DNA of 64,000 bases from Arthrobacter sp. SLBN-112. Lineage in GTDB: Bacteria > Actinomycetota > Actinomycetes > Actinomycetales > Micrococcaceae. Location of the stretch: contig NZ_VFMU01000001.1 of assembly GCF_006715225.1 (NCBI RefSeq), positions 806,001-870,000 of the forward strand, in the 5' to 3' direction. Position numbers and translations under genes: made by a program. Positions 41,644 to 63,597 of the stretch are shown here, one piece after another (position 1 is the first letter of the stretch; each line of letters opens with the position of its first letter). The notes under the pieces are model-generated. The model saw nothing but the letters and a program-made list of their open reading frames with translations. It was not told where the DNA came from and did no database searches.

Positions 41644-43668
41644 TCAGTCCATGCCGCGCAGGTCCAGGACCAGTTCGGTGTCGCCATCGGCCTGCAGGAC
41701 CACCGGGATGCCCCAGTCCTGCTGGTACAGGTGGCAGGCGGCGTGGTCGGGGATTTCGCCGTCCTCGGTCTCGGGGCCATCGCAGGCTGCGGCCCGGGCG
41801 GTAATGTGCAGCACGCCCTCGGGCACGTCCCGGGACAGCTCCAGGGTACGCAGCAGTCCCACGGAGGTCCCGCCGCCGGACACCAGCAGCTCCGGCGGGG
41901 TGGAGGAGATCTTCAGCTGCGTGGGGTCGCCCCAGCGGTCGTCGAGCTTCTGCCCGGTGGGCGCGGTGAAGCGGACGGTCAGATCCAGCGGTCCGGGAGC
42001 CACGGGGCTCTTGGGTCGGTGGGTCTGGGACGCTCCCTCATCCACCTGCTGTGCTTCCTTGGGGATGGGAACGTAGACGAGCTGGTGTTTGTTCGCCTCC
42101 ACCACCACCAGCAGGGGCTCCGAGCCGGCTGACTGTGTGTGGTCAACAATGACGTCCGAGGGCTCTGCGAGGCCGCGGGCCAGGGTGGACACCGTGCCGG
42201 ACGCGGGATCATAGCGGCGCACGGCTCCGTTGTAGGTGTCCGCGATCGCCACGGAGCCGTCGGGCAGGACTGTCACTCCGAGCGGGTGCTGCAGGCGTGC
42301 TTCTGCCGCGGGGCCGTCGCGGAAGCCGAAGTCGAACAGGCCCTTGCCCACCGCGGACTCCACGGTGACGGTGCCGCCCTCGGCGATGACCAGCTTGCGC
42401 AGGGCGGAGGTTTCAGAATCGGCCACCCAGATGTTGCCGTCGGCGTCCTCGGCCAAGCCGGAGGACTGGGCGAACCAGGCCTCATGGGCGGGCCCGTCGA
42501 GCAGGCCTTCCAGCCCGTTGCCGGCAATGATGGCCACCGCACCGGTGATGGGATCGAAGCTGAAAATCTGGTGCGTGCCGGCCATGGCCACCACCACCGC
42601 GTTCAGCTTGCGCGACCACACCACGTCCCACGGCGAGCTCAGGGCAACCTCCAGCGGATCGCTGCCCAGCGACCCGCTGAACCCGGCACCCTCTTCATCC
42701 ACGCGTGCCGGGCCGGTTTCCAGCAGCCGCTGGATGCCGTTGCCGGCCAGGGTGGAGGCCTTGCCGTCCGTGAGCGAGAGTCCCCGCAGGCGGTGGTTGA
42801 CCGAGTCGGCAATCACGACGTCGTAGCCGGCCTTGGCTGCCACATCTTCCGGCAGCAGGACCAGGCCCTGGGGCTCATTGAACTGTGCGCTGGCGGTATC
42901 GCCCGCGGCGGAACCATCGGCGTAGCCCTTGGTGCCCGAGCCGAAGGTGGCCAGGACGGTCTGGAAGTCGGTGCCCAGCTCCACCAGGCGGTGGTGGCCG
43001 GTGTCGGTGACCAGCCAGGAACCCTTGTCCGCGGCGCCGCCGGCCGTGGCACCTGCGGAGGAGCCGTCGTCGGACGTTCCAGCCGGAGCGCCGGAACCTC
43101 GGCCCGCCGGCAGGAACAAAGCCTTGCCGGGGAAGCGCAGGGTCCCGGAGGTCGCCTCGGGCGCCACGTACGGGCCGGAGCCGCGGTGCAGGGTGCCTTT
43201 GGCCTCGTGTTCGGCGATGAGCTCGGGGATCAGCACGGCGAGCCCGTCCGCGTGGCCCTCGCCGGAGAGGTGGGCCACGATGTAGCCCTCGGGGTCGATG
43301 ACCACCAGGGTGGGCCAGGCGCGGGCGGTGTAGGCCTTCCACGTGTCCAGCTCCGGATCGTCCAGCACGGGGTGGTGGATCTCGTAGCGCTCCACGGCCG
43401 CGGCCAGCGCCACCGGATCGGCCTCGTGCTCGAACTTGGGCGAGTGGACCCCCACGGTGACCAGCACGTCCGAGTACTGCTCTTCCAGCGGCCGCAGCTC
43501 ATCCAGGACGTGCAGGCAGTTGATGCAGCAAAAGGTCCAGAAATCGAGCAGCACGATCTTGCCGCGCAGGGCCTCGAGGTCCAGGCTCTTGCCGCCGGTG
43601 TTCAACCAGTTGCGGCCCACCAGTTCGGAGGCCCGGACCCGGGCATGCGTGCGTACGGTTTCGCTCAT
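41644..43668 (-). CDS. Thioredoxin-like / NHL-repeat protein (NHLRC2-type)
   Basis: A 674-residue protein. A TlpA-like thioredoxin domain at about 15-170 has KIVLLDFWTFCCINCLHVLDELRPLEEQYSD, where the C-x-x-C lies in CCINC, plus WPTLVVIDPEGYIVAHLSGEGHADGL. About six NHL beta-propeller repeats follow (for example FNEPQGLVLLPED...DVVIADSVNHRLRGLSL, and LQHPLGVTVLPDGSVAIADTYNGAVRRYD), then a C-terminal beta domain. No signal peptide, so cytosolic. The protein resembles NHLRC2; a redox or scaffold role is inferred. The ATG overlaps the upstream membrane-protein stop (TGATG), so the two are coupled. Confidence 0.88.
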   Translation of the reverse strand: MSETVRTHARVRASELVGRNWLNTGGKSLDLEALRGKIVLLDFWTFCCINCLHVLDELRPLEEQYSDVLVTVGVHSPKFEHEADPVALAAAVERYEIHHPVLDDPELDTWKAYTARAWPTLVVIDPEGYIVAHLSGEGHADGLAVLIPELIAEHEAKGTLHRGSGPYVAPEATSGTLRFPGKALFLPAGRGSGAPAGTSDDGSSAGATAGGAADKGSWLVTDTGHHRLVELGTDFQTVLATFGSGTKGYADGSAAGDTASAQFNEPQGLVLLPEDVAAKAGYDVVIADSVNHRLRGLSLTDGKASTLAGNGIQRLLETGPARVDEEGAGFSGSLGSDPLEVALSSPWDVVWSRKLNAVVVAMAGTHQIFSFDPITGAVAIIAGNGLEGLLDGPAHEAWFAQSSGLAEDADGNIWVADSETSALRKLVIAEGGTVTVESAVGKGLFDFGFRDGPAAEARLQHPLGVTVLPDGSVAIADTYNGAVRRYDPASGTVSTLARGLAEPSDVIVDHTQSAGSEPLLVVVEANKHQLVYVPIPKEAQQVDEGASQTHRPKSPVAPGPLDLTVRFTAPTGQKLDDRWGDPTQLKISSTPPELLVSGGGTSVGLLRTLELSRDVPEGVLHITARAAACDGPETEDGEIPDHAACHLYQQDWGIPVVLQADGDTELVLDLRGMD

Positions 43669-45827
43669 CAGCGTCCTTCCAGCTTGTTGCGTTCAGCCAG
43701 CTTGGCGTCGCGTTCGGCCAATTTGGCAAACATATCGTTGTAAGCGGTCAGATCGGCGTCATTATTCCTGTCCGCCGCGCGGTCCACCCGTTTGGTCTCC
43801 CGCTGGTCGGACCTGGACCACATGATGGCGACGCCGATCGCCACCAGCAGCGTTGGCACCTCGCCGATGCCCCAGGCCACCGCGCCGCCGGTCTGCTGGT
43901 CAACGAGGGCTGACGGTCCCCAGGCGCGGCCAAGGTTGCCAAAGTAATCCGCGGCCAGCAGCCCAGTGCCGCCCATGATGGAGACGCCGAAGAAAGCGTG
44001 GAAGCCCATGGTGGCCAGCAGCAGGAGCAGCCGCATGGGGTACGGCGCACGGAGCGGCAGGGGGTCGGTGCCGATCATGCTCAGCACGAAGATGTATCCG
44101 GTGAGCAGGAAGTGCAGGTTCATCAGTTCGTGGCCCACATGCTCGCGCATGGCGAAGCCGAACAGGTCCGAGTAGTAGAACAGCACGATCGAGCCGGCAA
44201 AGTTCGCGGCCGCGAACAGCGGGTGGGTGACCAGCTGCGAGAACTTCGAGTGCACGAACACCAGGAGCCATTCCCGCGTGCCGCGTGAGCCATCGCCGCG
44301 CGCGGGCAGCGCGCGCAGGGCAAGGGTCACCGGGGCGCCCAGCACCAGGAAGATCGGGGCCACCATGGTCAGGGCCATGTGGTCCACCATGTGCGCGGAG
44401 AACAGGACGCGGCCATAGACCGACGGCGGCCCGGACGTGATGTAGGTCAGGACCACCAGGCCGATGACCCAGTTCACGGACCGGAACCACTGCCAAGAGT
44501 CGCCGCGGCGGCGGACCTTGGCCACACCCAGGAAATAAGTCACCAGGCCAAAGAGGGCCACTGCCACCCAGAGCCAGTCCAGGCGCCATTCCGTCAACCA
44601 GCGTTCGGGCGTCAGTTCCGGCGGCAGGTCGTAGCCGCTGAGGATGAAGGCGGCCGAGGCATTGGGCGCCGGTTCGGTGGGCTGCGGTGGAGCGGAGCGG
44701 CCCAGGGCCACGGCGATGCCGGAGGTGGCGCCCATGATCAACAGCTCAGCCAGCACCAGCTGCCAGAGGACGCGCCGCGAGGACAGGGTGGAGCCCTTGC
44801 GGCCCAGCTGCGGGATGACCCACTGCCGGTGCATGAAGCCAATGCCGCCCAGCACTACCGCGGCTGCGCTCTTGGCCAGGATCAGCTGGCCGTAGGCGGA
44901 GCCGAAAAGATCAGACCAGCTGGTGACCCGGATACTGGCGTTGATGATGCCCGAGGCGAAGACCAGCACGAACGCGAACCCGGCCAGGGTGGAGAACCGC
45001 CGGAGCGTGGGTTCGGTGATGTCCGTGGCTGCCCCGGCCTTGGTCCCGGTGAGGATCCCGGACAGCAGGGCCAGGATGATGATGCCGCCCACCCAGGTGC
45101 TCACGCCCACCAGGTGCAGGCCGAGTGAGTTGATGGCGCCCTCGTGGTCGGAAGAGCTGGACGAGTGGCCGATCAAGGCGGTGGGGACCAGGCCAATGAG
45201 GGCCAGGACGAGGGTCAGCGCCAGGCCGCCCAGTGACCTGACGCCGAACAGCGCTGTGGTCACCACCGCGGCGATGATGATGACGGCAAGCCAAGCCCGG
45301 CCGGTTTCAATATCCGTCATGAAATACACCAGGGCCTGGGTGAACGCCTGGTCGCCGGACAAACCCTGCCCCGCAACGTCGGCATAGGTGAGCACCAGGA
45401 CTGCGATGGCGGACAAGGTCCACACAGCACCGGCGACGGCGGCCACAGCCAGGACGCGGGTAAAGGCGGGATGTTCGGGTGCACCGTTGACTGCCGCTTC
45501 CCGGTCGCGGCCGCGGGCGTTGAGGGCTCTGGGGAGAATCCCGACGGCGAAGATCAGGCCACCGACGACCGTCGCCAGGGAGACGTTATGGACGGCCTTG
45601 CTGACAGGCAGGCCCCAACGCACCAGGGCACCGGGGTCGGCAACACTGCGGGCCGCTGCAGCGCCGGAAAAGATCAGTGCTGCTGCGAGGCCCAGGAAGA
45701 GTGCTGCCAGGCCGGCCAGCTGCCAAGGCACCGGGATCCCCCGGCTTCCGGCGTCCCGGACCGCAGCTCCCTTGCCAGGATCGGACTGGGGCGCGGTGGA
45801 ACGGGGTTTTGCGGCAGAAGACACCAT
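43668..45827 (-). CDS. CopD-CtaG fusion: copper-resistance D domain and cytochrome c oxidase assembly domain
   Basis: ATG at 45827 (MVSSAAKPRSTAPQSDPGKG) is chosen because the frame upstream crosses the HU terminator. 719 residues with about 15 membrane spans. The N-terminal half is CopD-like (LVRWGLPVSKAVHNVSLATVVGGLIFAVG, then GLHLVGVSTWVGGIIILALL with conserved His). The C-terminal half is the caa3_CtaG domain (VYGRVLFSAHMVDHMALTMVAPIFLVLGAPVTLALRALP, NLHFLLTGYIFVLSMIGTDPLP, MGFHAFFGVSIMGGTGLLAADYF). It probably delivers or inserts copper for cytochrome oxidase and/or imports copper. Translational coupling to a thioredoxin-like protein is consistent with a redox role in CuA/CuB maturation. 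Confidence 0.9.
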   Translation of the reverse strand: MVSSAAKPRSTAPQSDPGKGAAVRDAGSRGIPVPWQLAGLAALFLGLAAALIFSGAAAARSVADPGALVRWGLPVSKAVHNVSLATVVGGLIFAVGILPRALNARGRDREAAVNGAPEHPAFTRVLAVAAVAGAVWTLSAIAVLVLTYADVAGQGLSGDQAFTQALVYFMTDIETGRAWLAVIIIAAVVTTALFGVRSLGGLALTLVLALIGLVPTALIGHSSSSSDHEGAINSLGLHLVGVSTWVGGIIILALLSGILTGTKAGAATDITEPTLRRFSTLAGFAFVLVFASGIINASIRVTSWSDLFGSAYGQLILAKSAAAVVLGGIGFMHRQWVIPQLGRKGSTLSSRRVLWQLVLAELLIMGATSGIAVALGRSAPPQPTEPAPNASAAFILSGYDLPPELTPERWLTEWRLDWLWVAVALFGLVTYFLGVAKVRRRGDSWQWFRSVNWVIGLVVLTYITSGPPSVYGRVLFSAHMVDHMALTMVAPIFLVLGAPVTLALRALPARGDGSRGTREWLLVFVHSKFSQLVTHPLFAAANFAGSIVLFYYSDLFGFAMREHVGHELMNLHFLLTGYIFVLSMIGTDPLPLRAPYPMRLLLLLATMGFHAFFGVSIMGGTGLLAADYFGNLGRAWGPSALVDQQTGGAVAWGIGEVPTLLVAIGVAIMWSRSDQRETKRVDRAADRNNDADLTAYNDMFAKLAERDAKLAERNKLEGR

Positions 45828-45894
45828 TCCATTGTCCGCTACGCCTGCCCGGGCCGCGAATCCGTGCGTGAAAGCCAGCGGGCCCTTAAAAGCG

Positions 45895-45927
45895 AAGGAG
45901 CGGCAACCCTGGGGGTTGCCGCTCCTT
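45895..45927 (-). terminator. Terminator of the HU gene
   Basis: Perfect 14-bp stem AAGGAGCGGCAACC (45895-45908) with GGTTGCCGCTCCTT (45914-45927) and a 5-nt loop, 36 nt past the HU stop. On the minus strand it is followed by CGCTTTTA. Confidence 0.85.
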
Positions 45928-45962
45928 GTATCCAGCCGGCTGAGTGCCGGACGGGACAAGCC

Positions 45963-46247
45963 TTACTTCTTGGAGACTGCAGCCTTCAGCTTGGAGCCGG
46001 CGGTCAGCTTGACGCTGTGGCCTGCTGCAATCTGGATGGTTTCGCCGGTCTGCGGGTTACGGCCGGTGCGGGCTGCACGGTCGGTGCGCTCGACGGCGAG
46101 CCAGCCCGGGATGGTGATCTTCTCGCCCGCGGCGACAGAAGTCTCGAAAACCTCGAACAGTGCATCGAGGACGGAGTTGACGGCAGCCTGGCTGGTGCCG
46201 GCCTTGCCTGCTACCTCTGCAACAAGTTCACTACGGTTCTTAGCCAT
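45963..46247 (-). CDS. hup: HU-family DNA-binding protein
   Basis: A 94-residue histone-like protein: MAKNRSELVAEVAGKAGTSQ, ALFEVFETSVAAGEKITIPGWLAVERTDRAARTGRNPQTGETIQIAAGHSVKLTAGSKLKAAVSKK. The RNPQTGE segment at the tip of the DNA-binding arm is diagnostic of HU/IHF. No long Lys/Ala-rich tail as in mycobacterial HupB. GGAGGACAT precedes the ATG. Nucleoid protein; highly expressed, next to an rRNA operon. Confidence 0.96.
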   Translation of the reverse strand: MAKNRSELVAEVAGKAGTSQAAVNSVLDALFEVFETSVAAGEKITIPGWLAVERTDRAARTGRNPQTGETIQIAAGHSVKLTAGSKLKAAVSKK

Positions 46248-46481
46248 TTATGTCCTCCTGGACGATTCTGATTCTGAAGCCTGCACGCGGCATGCGTACA
46301 AGCCACTGTCCGAAAACTTACCAGCTTGGGCGCTTCCGGTCCGCAAATTCCGCGTGTTTCCGCCACTTTTTGAGGTTAATCACCGCTTCCGAGGGCTATT
46401 TTCAGCCCTCGGCAGAAGCCTCAGTGCTTCCTGGCGGGTTTGCCCAGGGTGGTCCTTCGGGTCCTGGGCGGTTAAATGTGG

Positions 46482-46511
46482 GAGGCCCCAACCGTGTGTG
46501 GTTGGGGCCTC
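46482..46511 (-). terminator. rRNA operon terminator, copy 1
   Basis: Perfect 12-bp stem GAGGCCCCAACC (46482-46493) with GGTTGGGGCCTC (46500-46511), 6-nt loop, immediately downstream of 5S. Confidence 0.85.
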
Positions 46512-46525
46512 GACCATTAATGTGT

Positions 46526-46644
46526 GTCCGGCGGTGACCTACTCTCCCACACCCTCCCGGGTGCAGTACCATCGGCGCTGTGGGTCTTAGCTTCCGGGTT
46601 CGGAATGGGACCGGGCGTTTCCCCCACGCTATGACCGCCGTAAC
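46526..46644 (-). rRNA. rrf: 5S ribosomal RNA, copy 1
   Basis: The minus strand reads GTTACGGCGGTCATAGCG at the 5' end and CACCGCCGGACA at the 3' end, pairing to form helix I. The conserved CCCGGTCCCATTCCGAACC and GGTACTGCACC segments lie between. About 119 nt. Confidence 0.95.
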
Positions 46645-46811
46645 CCTTTTACCCGTCACCCCCGGTGTTTTGGTGGGTGTGGGAAATCTTGTGGTTACAA
46701 CATTGTGGTGTTGTTATTCAATTGTTGGTTCCTGCCAAAACCCCGGTGTTGGGTTGTTGGTTGGGAACCACATAGTGGACGCAAGCAGAGTTTTGTATAT
46801 ATCTGTGTGGT

Positions 46812-51985
<5,174 letters not shown>

Positions 51986-52219
51986 AGTAAAACAAAAACG
52001 AAACACAACCACAACCACCGGAAATAACGGCAGAAACAGCTGCAAAATTTGAAACCAGCTAAAAACACCATGCCAACCACGGGGTGGCGGCACAGCAAAT
52101 TCAACCAATTTATAAAAAATCGGTATCAACAAACTTGGCACACTATTGAGTTCTCAAACAACAGACACACCCGGCACCACCCAAACCTTCGTTCAGGATC
52201 GCTCCGGAGCAACTTTTCA

Positions 52220-52248
52220 AACTTACCCGGTTTCAACGAGCTTCGCAA
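52220..52248 (-). promoter_or_regulatory. rRNA operon promoter, copy 1
   Basis: On the minus strand TTGCGA (-35, plus positions 52243-52248), a 17-nt spacer and TAAGTT (-10, 52220-52225). The equivalent place in copy 2 has TTGCAT-N17-TAAGTT. Sequence identity between operons stops within this promoter. A leader block TTGAGAACTCAATAGTGTGC (about 52137-52156) follows. Confidence 0.6.
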
Positions 52249-52555
52249 ATCGGCGTTTCCGCGATCTTCTTAGCTCTGAAACCAGCCCCACCCACGTCCG
52301 GCACGCCAAGAGGCGAACCATTTTCAGGCTGTTTCGTAAGGGGTTTGGCCGCTATCTTTCCGCTTCAGCGGCGGCGACTCAGAAAACAATACCCGCCCCC
52401 ACACCCAACCGCAAATCGGCCCCAAAAGGCGCCCATGCCCCTCAGGAACCCCGGAAACCCGCGGTTCCTGGGGGTACCGTCAGGCCATTTCCCCCAGCCA
52501 GGACAGGTTTACTGCTTCTATGGAGTGGCTCACACTGACAAGGAGCCAAATGAGG
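52249..52555. other. Intergenic region between lacZ stop and rRNA promoter
   Basis: About 307 bp that should hold upstream rRNA promoter elements and the lacZ terminator. An imperfect hairpin CCCC-T-CAGGAACC (52438-52450) with GGTTCCTGGGGG (52463-52474) is the best terminator candidate for lacZ. No ORF with family features was seen. Confidence 0.45.
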
Positions 52556-55638
<3,083 letters not shown>

Positions 55639-55683
55639 TTTCAGCTCAAAAGCCTATGCGCTTACTCACGATTTGGGTAGGGG

Positions 55684-56691
55684 TCAGGCTGATTGCCTAA
55701 GGATCAGCTGATGCCGCAGGGTCAGATGGGCCTCAGGGCTGCGGTCCGGGATAGCCCCCGTGAGCAGACCATCCAGGAGGCCGACGGCGGCCCGGCCCAC
55801 GCCGCGCAGGTCCAGGGAGAGGGTGGTCAACTCAGGCGTAAGCAGCTCTCCGAGCGGAATTCCGTCCATGCCGATGACAGCACAATCGCCGGGGACGGGG
55901 ATGCCTGACTCCTGCAATGCCTTCAACGCGCCGGCTGCCATCAGGTCATTGAAGGCCAGAATGCCATCAGGTCGATTATCCCCCGCCATAAGGACGGCCA
56001 CAGCAGACTTTGCCGCCGCCGCGGACGGGTGCGCCTGGAAGCGGGCAAGGTGGAAGCCTGCCTCGGCCGCGACGGCAGCTGCAGCGGCGCTCCGGCTGGC
56101 GGACGGGCCCCCCTGGTCCGAGTCCAGGAAGGCAATGCTCCGGCAGCCGCGGGAAACAAGATGGGTGAGCGCGAGCCGGGCTGCGTGGTGGTAGTCAAAG
56201 GAAATCCCGCCGGCGGTGCCGGCGTCCGGGGAGTCCAGGGCGACGACGGGGCGCCGGCCCATCAGCGACTGCGCCTCATCCGGATGGGGTACAAGGTATC
56301 CGATCAGTGCATCAACCTGGGGCGCAAGCCGGGCGGCAGCGTCCACCGCGCTGCCGGTTCCGTGCCCGTAGTCGTCCACCACCACATTCCAGCCCCGCTC
56401 CGTGGCAGCCTCCACCACACTCGACGCAAAGGCCGGGAAGTAAGGGTTGGTCAGGTCAGGGATGGCCAGGCCCACAGAGATCCGCGCACCCTGGACAAGG
56501 CCTTTCGCGAAGCGGCTGGGGCTGTAACCCATCTCGGCAGCGAGCTTCTGGACCCGCTCCCGCGTCCCGGCGCTGATGCCCGCCATGTCATTCATGGCCC
56601 GGGTAACAGTCTGGCGTGATACGCCTGCTGCGGCTGCCACATCCAGGATGGTGGCACGCCGGCCCCTGGGGCTCGGGGTTCGGGGAGTCAT
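55684..56691 (-). CDS. LacI-family regulator of the beta-galactosidase
   Basis: A 335-residue protein. Helix-turn-helix TILDVAAAAGVSRQTVTRAMNDMAGISAGTRERV, hinge GYSPSRFAKGL, effector domain with SVGLAIPDLTNPYFPAFASSVVEAATERGW, DALIGYLVPHP, SIAFLDSDQGGPSASRS and AVIGMDGIPLGELLTPELTTLSLDLRGVG. It is in the same orientation as lacZ and immediately upstream, with one palindromic operator between. Its start lies only 39 bp from the border of rRNA repeat copy 2, so its promoter must be very close to, or formed by, the sequence next to the rRNA terminator. Confidence 0.93.
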   Translation of the reverse strand: MTPRTPSPRGRRATILDVAAAAGVSRQTVTRAMNDMAGISAGTRERVQKLAAEMGYSPSRFAKGLVQGARISVGLAIPDLTNPYFPAFASSVVEAATERGWNVVVDDYGHGTGSAVDAAARLAPQVDALIGYLVPHPDEAQSLMGRRPVVALDSPDAGTAGGISFDYHHAARLALTHLVSRGCRSIAFLDSDQGGPSASRSAAAAAVAAEAGFHLARFQAHPSAAAAKSAVAVLMAGDNRPDGILAFNDLMAAGALKALQESGIPVPGDCAVIGMDGIPLGELLTPELTTLSLDLRGVGRAAVGLLDGLLTGAIPDRSPEAHLTLRHQLILRQSA

Positions 56692-56740
56692 AAACCGTAA
56701 GTCTAGGCGGTGTTAAATCTGGGTGCTTTGTTAAATGTGG

Positions 56741-56770
56741 GAGGCCCCAACCGTGTGTGGTTGGGGCCTC
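56741..56770 (-). terminator. rRNA operon terminator, copy 2
   Basis: Same 12-bp hairpin as copy 1: GAGGCCCCAACC (56741-56752) with GGTTGGGGCCTC (56759-56770). It also separates rRNA transcription from the downstream lacI-lacZ cassette. Confidence 0.85.
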
Positions 56771-56784
56771 GACCATTAATGTGT

Positions 56785-56903
56785 GTCCGGCGGTGACCTA
56801 CTCTCCCACACCCTCCCGGGTGCAGTACCATCGGCGCTGTGGGTCTTAGCTTCCGGGTTCGGAATGGGACCGGGCGTTTCCCCCACGCTATGACCGCCGT
56901 AAC
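56785..56903 (-). rRNA. rrf: 5S ribosomal RNA, copy 2
   Basis: Appears identical in sequence to the copy at 46526-46644. Confidence 0.95.
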
Positions 56904-57072
56904 CCTTTTACCCGTCACCCCCGGTGTTTTGGTGGGTGTGGGGAAATCTGTGTGGTTACAACATTGTGGTGTTGTTATTCAATTGTTGGTTCCTGCCAAA
57001 ACCCCGGTGTTGGGTTGTTGGTTGGGAACCACATAGTGGACGCAAGCAGAGTTTTGTATATATCTGTGTGGT

Positions 57073-60197
<3,125 letters not shown>

Positions 60198-60718
60198 AAC
60201 TTGACCACAAAGATCAAAAACATTTTCGAGAGAACCACGAAAACCAACCACACCCCAACACCCCAAAAAGGATGTCAACAGCGCAGCCAGATCCAGGTTC
60301 ATTAATCTTGGAAATTGCTTCTTATACAAGATGCTCGCGTCCACTATGTAGTTCTCAAACAACAACCCCACACCACACACCCCCGCACACAACCCCCAAA
60401 AGGGAGCCGGCATGCGCGGGAACGTCATGGCAGGGAAACCAGAAACAAAGCACCGACGGCAAAAACCCCCGGCCCTGTTGCCTCAGGACCCAACAGTGTG
60501 CCAAACACTACCCAGCAGAACAAACCACACAACGTTCCTGAACCAACCCACAAAGGAGCCGGCCCGTACTAGCACAAATGGTTCATCCCACCAGGCACCT
60601 ATTCGTTGATATTCCACCCATGAGCACCCGCCACGGAACAAACGTCCATGCTGCGGGCTTGCTTCCTGACAACCCCCCACCCCGGCATTCACCAGGACAG
60701 GAAAAGGTTGGAGGTGCT

Positions 60719-62246
<1,528 letters not shown>

Positions 62247-62480
62247 AGTAAAACAAAAACGAAACACAACCACAACCACCGGAAATAACGGCAGAAACAG
62301 CTGCAAAATTTGAAACCAGCTAAAAACACCATGCCAACCACGGGGTGGCGGCACAGCACAATCAACCAATTTATAAAAAATCGGTATCAACAAACTTGGC
62401 ACACTATTGAGTTCTCAAACAACAGACACACCCGGCACCACCCAAACCTTCGTTCAGGATCGCTCCGGAGCAACTTTTCA

Positions 62481-62509
62481 AACTTACCGGATCAACCACC
62501 CCGATGCAA
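62481..62509 (-). promoter_or_regulatory. rRNA operon promoter, copy 2
   Basis: TTGCAT (plus positions 62504-62509), 17-nt spacer and TAAGTT (62481-62486) on the minus strand. Same architecture as copy 1, although the sequence upstream of the -10 region is unrelated. Confidence 0.6.
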
Positions 62510-62822
62510 ATCCGTCTTTCAGGATTTCCATCAGTATGAAGACCGCCCCCACCAATTTCCGGCGCCCTAAGGAGCAACCAGATTTTGGTTTATATTTTGG
62601 GGGGTTTGCCACCCGCGGTTACCAGCTCTTCGCTGTCTCCCCCGCGGCGACTTAGAAAACAATACACGCACTTTTGGCCCACCGCAAACCGGCCGTCCAA
62701 CGGCTTCCAGACCCCGGAATCCCGGGGCCGCTGGGGGCATGCAGGCACCCAGGCCGCCTCCCGCCGTCGTTATTCCCCTCTGTGTGCTGCCGCACAGTCT
62801 GCGGTACTTCACTGCAGACAGC
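62510..62822. other. Intergenic region upstream of rRNA copy 2
   Basis: About 310 bp between the rRNA promoter and the rpsN terminator. AT-rich near 62580-62610 (TTTATATTTTGG), which could be an UP-type or additional promoter element for the rRNA operon. No gene or RNA was recognised. Confidence 0.4.
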
Positions 62823-62858
62823 AGAAGGGCCGGCAACCCTAAGGTTGCCGGCCCTTCT
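62823..62858 (-). terminator. Terminator of the rpmB-rpmG-rpsN operon
   Basis: Perfect 16-bp stem AGAAGGGCCGGCAACC (62823-62838) with GGTTGCCGGCCCTTCT (62843-62858) and a 4-nt loop, 27 nt past the rpsN stop. Its core CGGCAACC/GGTTGCCG is the same as in the HU terminator. Confidence 0.88.
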
Positions 62859-62885
62859 CAAGCAGCTGGATTCAGCGGTGCTGAA

Positions 62886-63191
62886 TTACCAGGAAGACTT
62901 GGTGACGCCCGGAAGCTCGCCGCGGTGAGCCATGTCGCGGAAGCGGACACGGGAGATGCCGAACTTCTGGAGCGTGCCGCGGGGGCGGCCGTCGATGATG
63001 TCGCGGTTACGCAGACGGATCGGGGACGCGTTGCGGGGCAGCTTCTGCAGGCCCAGGCGGGCTGCTTCGCGTGCTTCGTCGGTTGCGTTTTCGTCAACCA
63101 GGGTCTTCTTCAGCTCGAGGCGCTTTGCAGCGTAACGCGCAACGATGACCTTGCGCTGCTCGTTGCGAGCAATCTTGGACTTCTTAGCCAT
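62886..63191 (-). CDS. rpsN: Ribosomal protein S14, zinc-independent (C-) form
   Basis: A 101-residue S14: [74 protein letters not shown]. It lacks the C-x2-C...C-x2-C zinc site of the short S14 type, so it is the longer cysteine-free form. Starts 3 nt after the rpmG stop. Confidence 0.96.
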   Translation of the reverse strand: MAKKSKIARNEQRKVIVARYAAKRLELKKTLVDENATDEAREAARLGLQKLPRNASPIRLRNRDIIDGRPRGTLQKFGISRVRFRDMAHRGELPGVTKSSW

Positions 63192-63193
63192 GT

Positions 63194-63361
63194 TTAGCGC
63201 TCCTCTCGGAATTCAACGTGCTGGCGGATCTTGGGGTCGTACTTCTTCAGGACCATACGGTCCGGGTCGTTACGACGGTTCTTGCGGGTTACGTAGGTGT
63301 AACCCGTGCCCGCGGTCGACTTGAGCTTGATGATGGGACGTACGTCCTTGTCCTTAGCCAC
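63194..63361 (-). CDS. rpmG: Ribosomal protein L33, zinc-independent form
   Basis: A 55-residue L33 starting with GTG that overlaps the rpmB stop (TAGTG). It contains [20 protein letters not shown] and [20 protein letters not shown]. No cysteines, so the zinc ribbon pairs are absent. Short and easily missed. Confidence 0.95.
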   Translation of the reverse strand: MAKDKDVRPIIKLKSTAGTGYTYVTRKNRRNDPDRMVLKKYDPKIRQHVEFREER

Positions 63362-63597
63362 TAGAGCTTCACCCCACGAGCCAGAATGGCGGCGACGACA
63401 ACGTCGATGCCGCGTACGTCGATGGTCTTGATGCCCTTTGCAGATACCTGCAGCGTGACATTACGGCGCAGGGACGGAACCCAGTAGCGCTTCTTCTGAA
63501 TGTTCGGATCGAACCGGCGCTTGTTGCGGCGGTGCGAGTGCGAAATGCTGTGCCCAAAGCCCGGCTCGGCTCCGGTCACTTGGCAGTGTGCTGCCAT
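63361..63597 (-). CDS. rpmB: Ribosomal protein L28
   Basis: A 78-residue L28: [70 protein letters not shown]. Only one cysteine, so no zinc site. GAGGAG precedes the ATG. First gene of the three-gene ribosomal operon. Confidence 0.96.
   Translation of the reverse strand: MAAHCQVTGAEPGFGHSISHSHRRNKRRFDPNIQKKRYWVPSLRRNVTLQVSAKGIKTIDVRGIDVVVAAILARGVKL

Noticed and set aside
42139..43743. 534-codon open frame antisense to the thioredoxin-NHL gene
   Set aside because: Composition typical of antisense GC-rich frames; the NHL repeats on the minus strand are clear.
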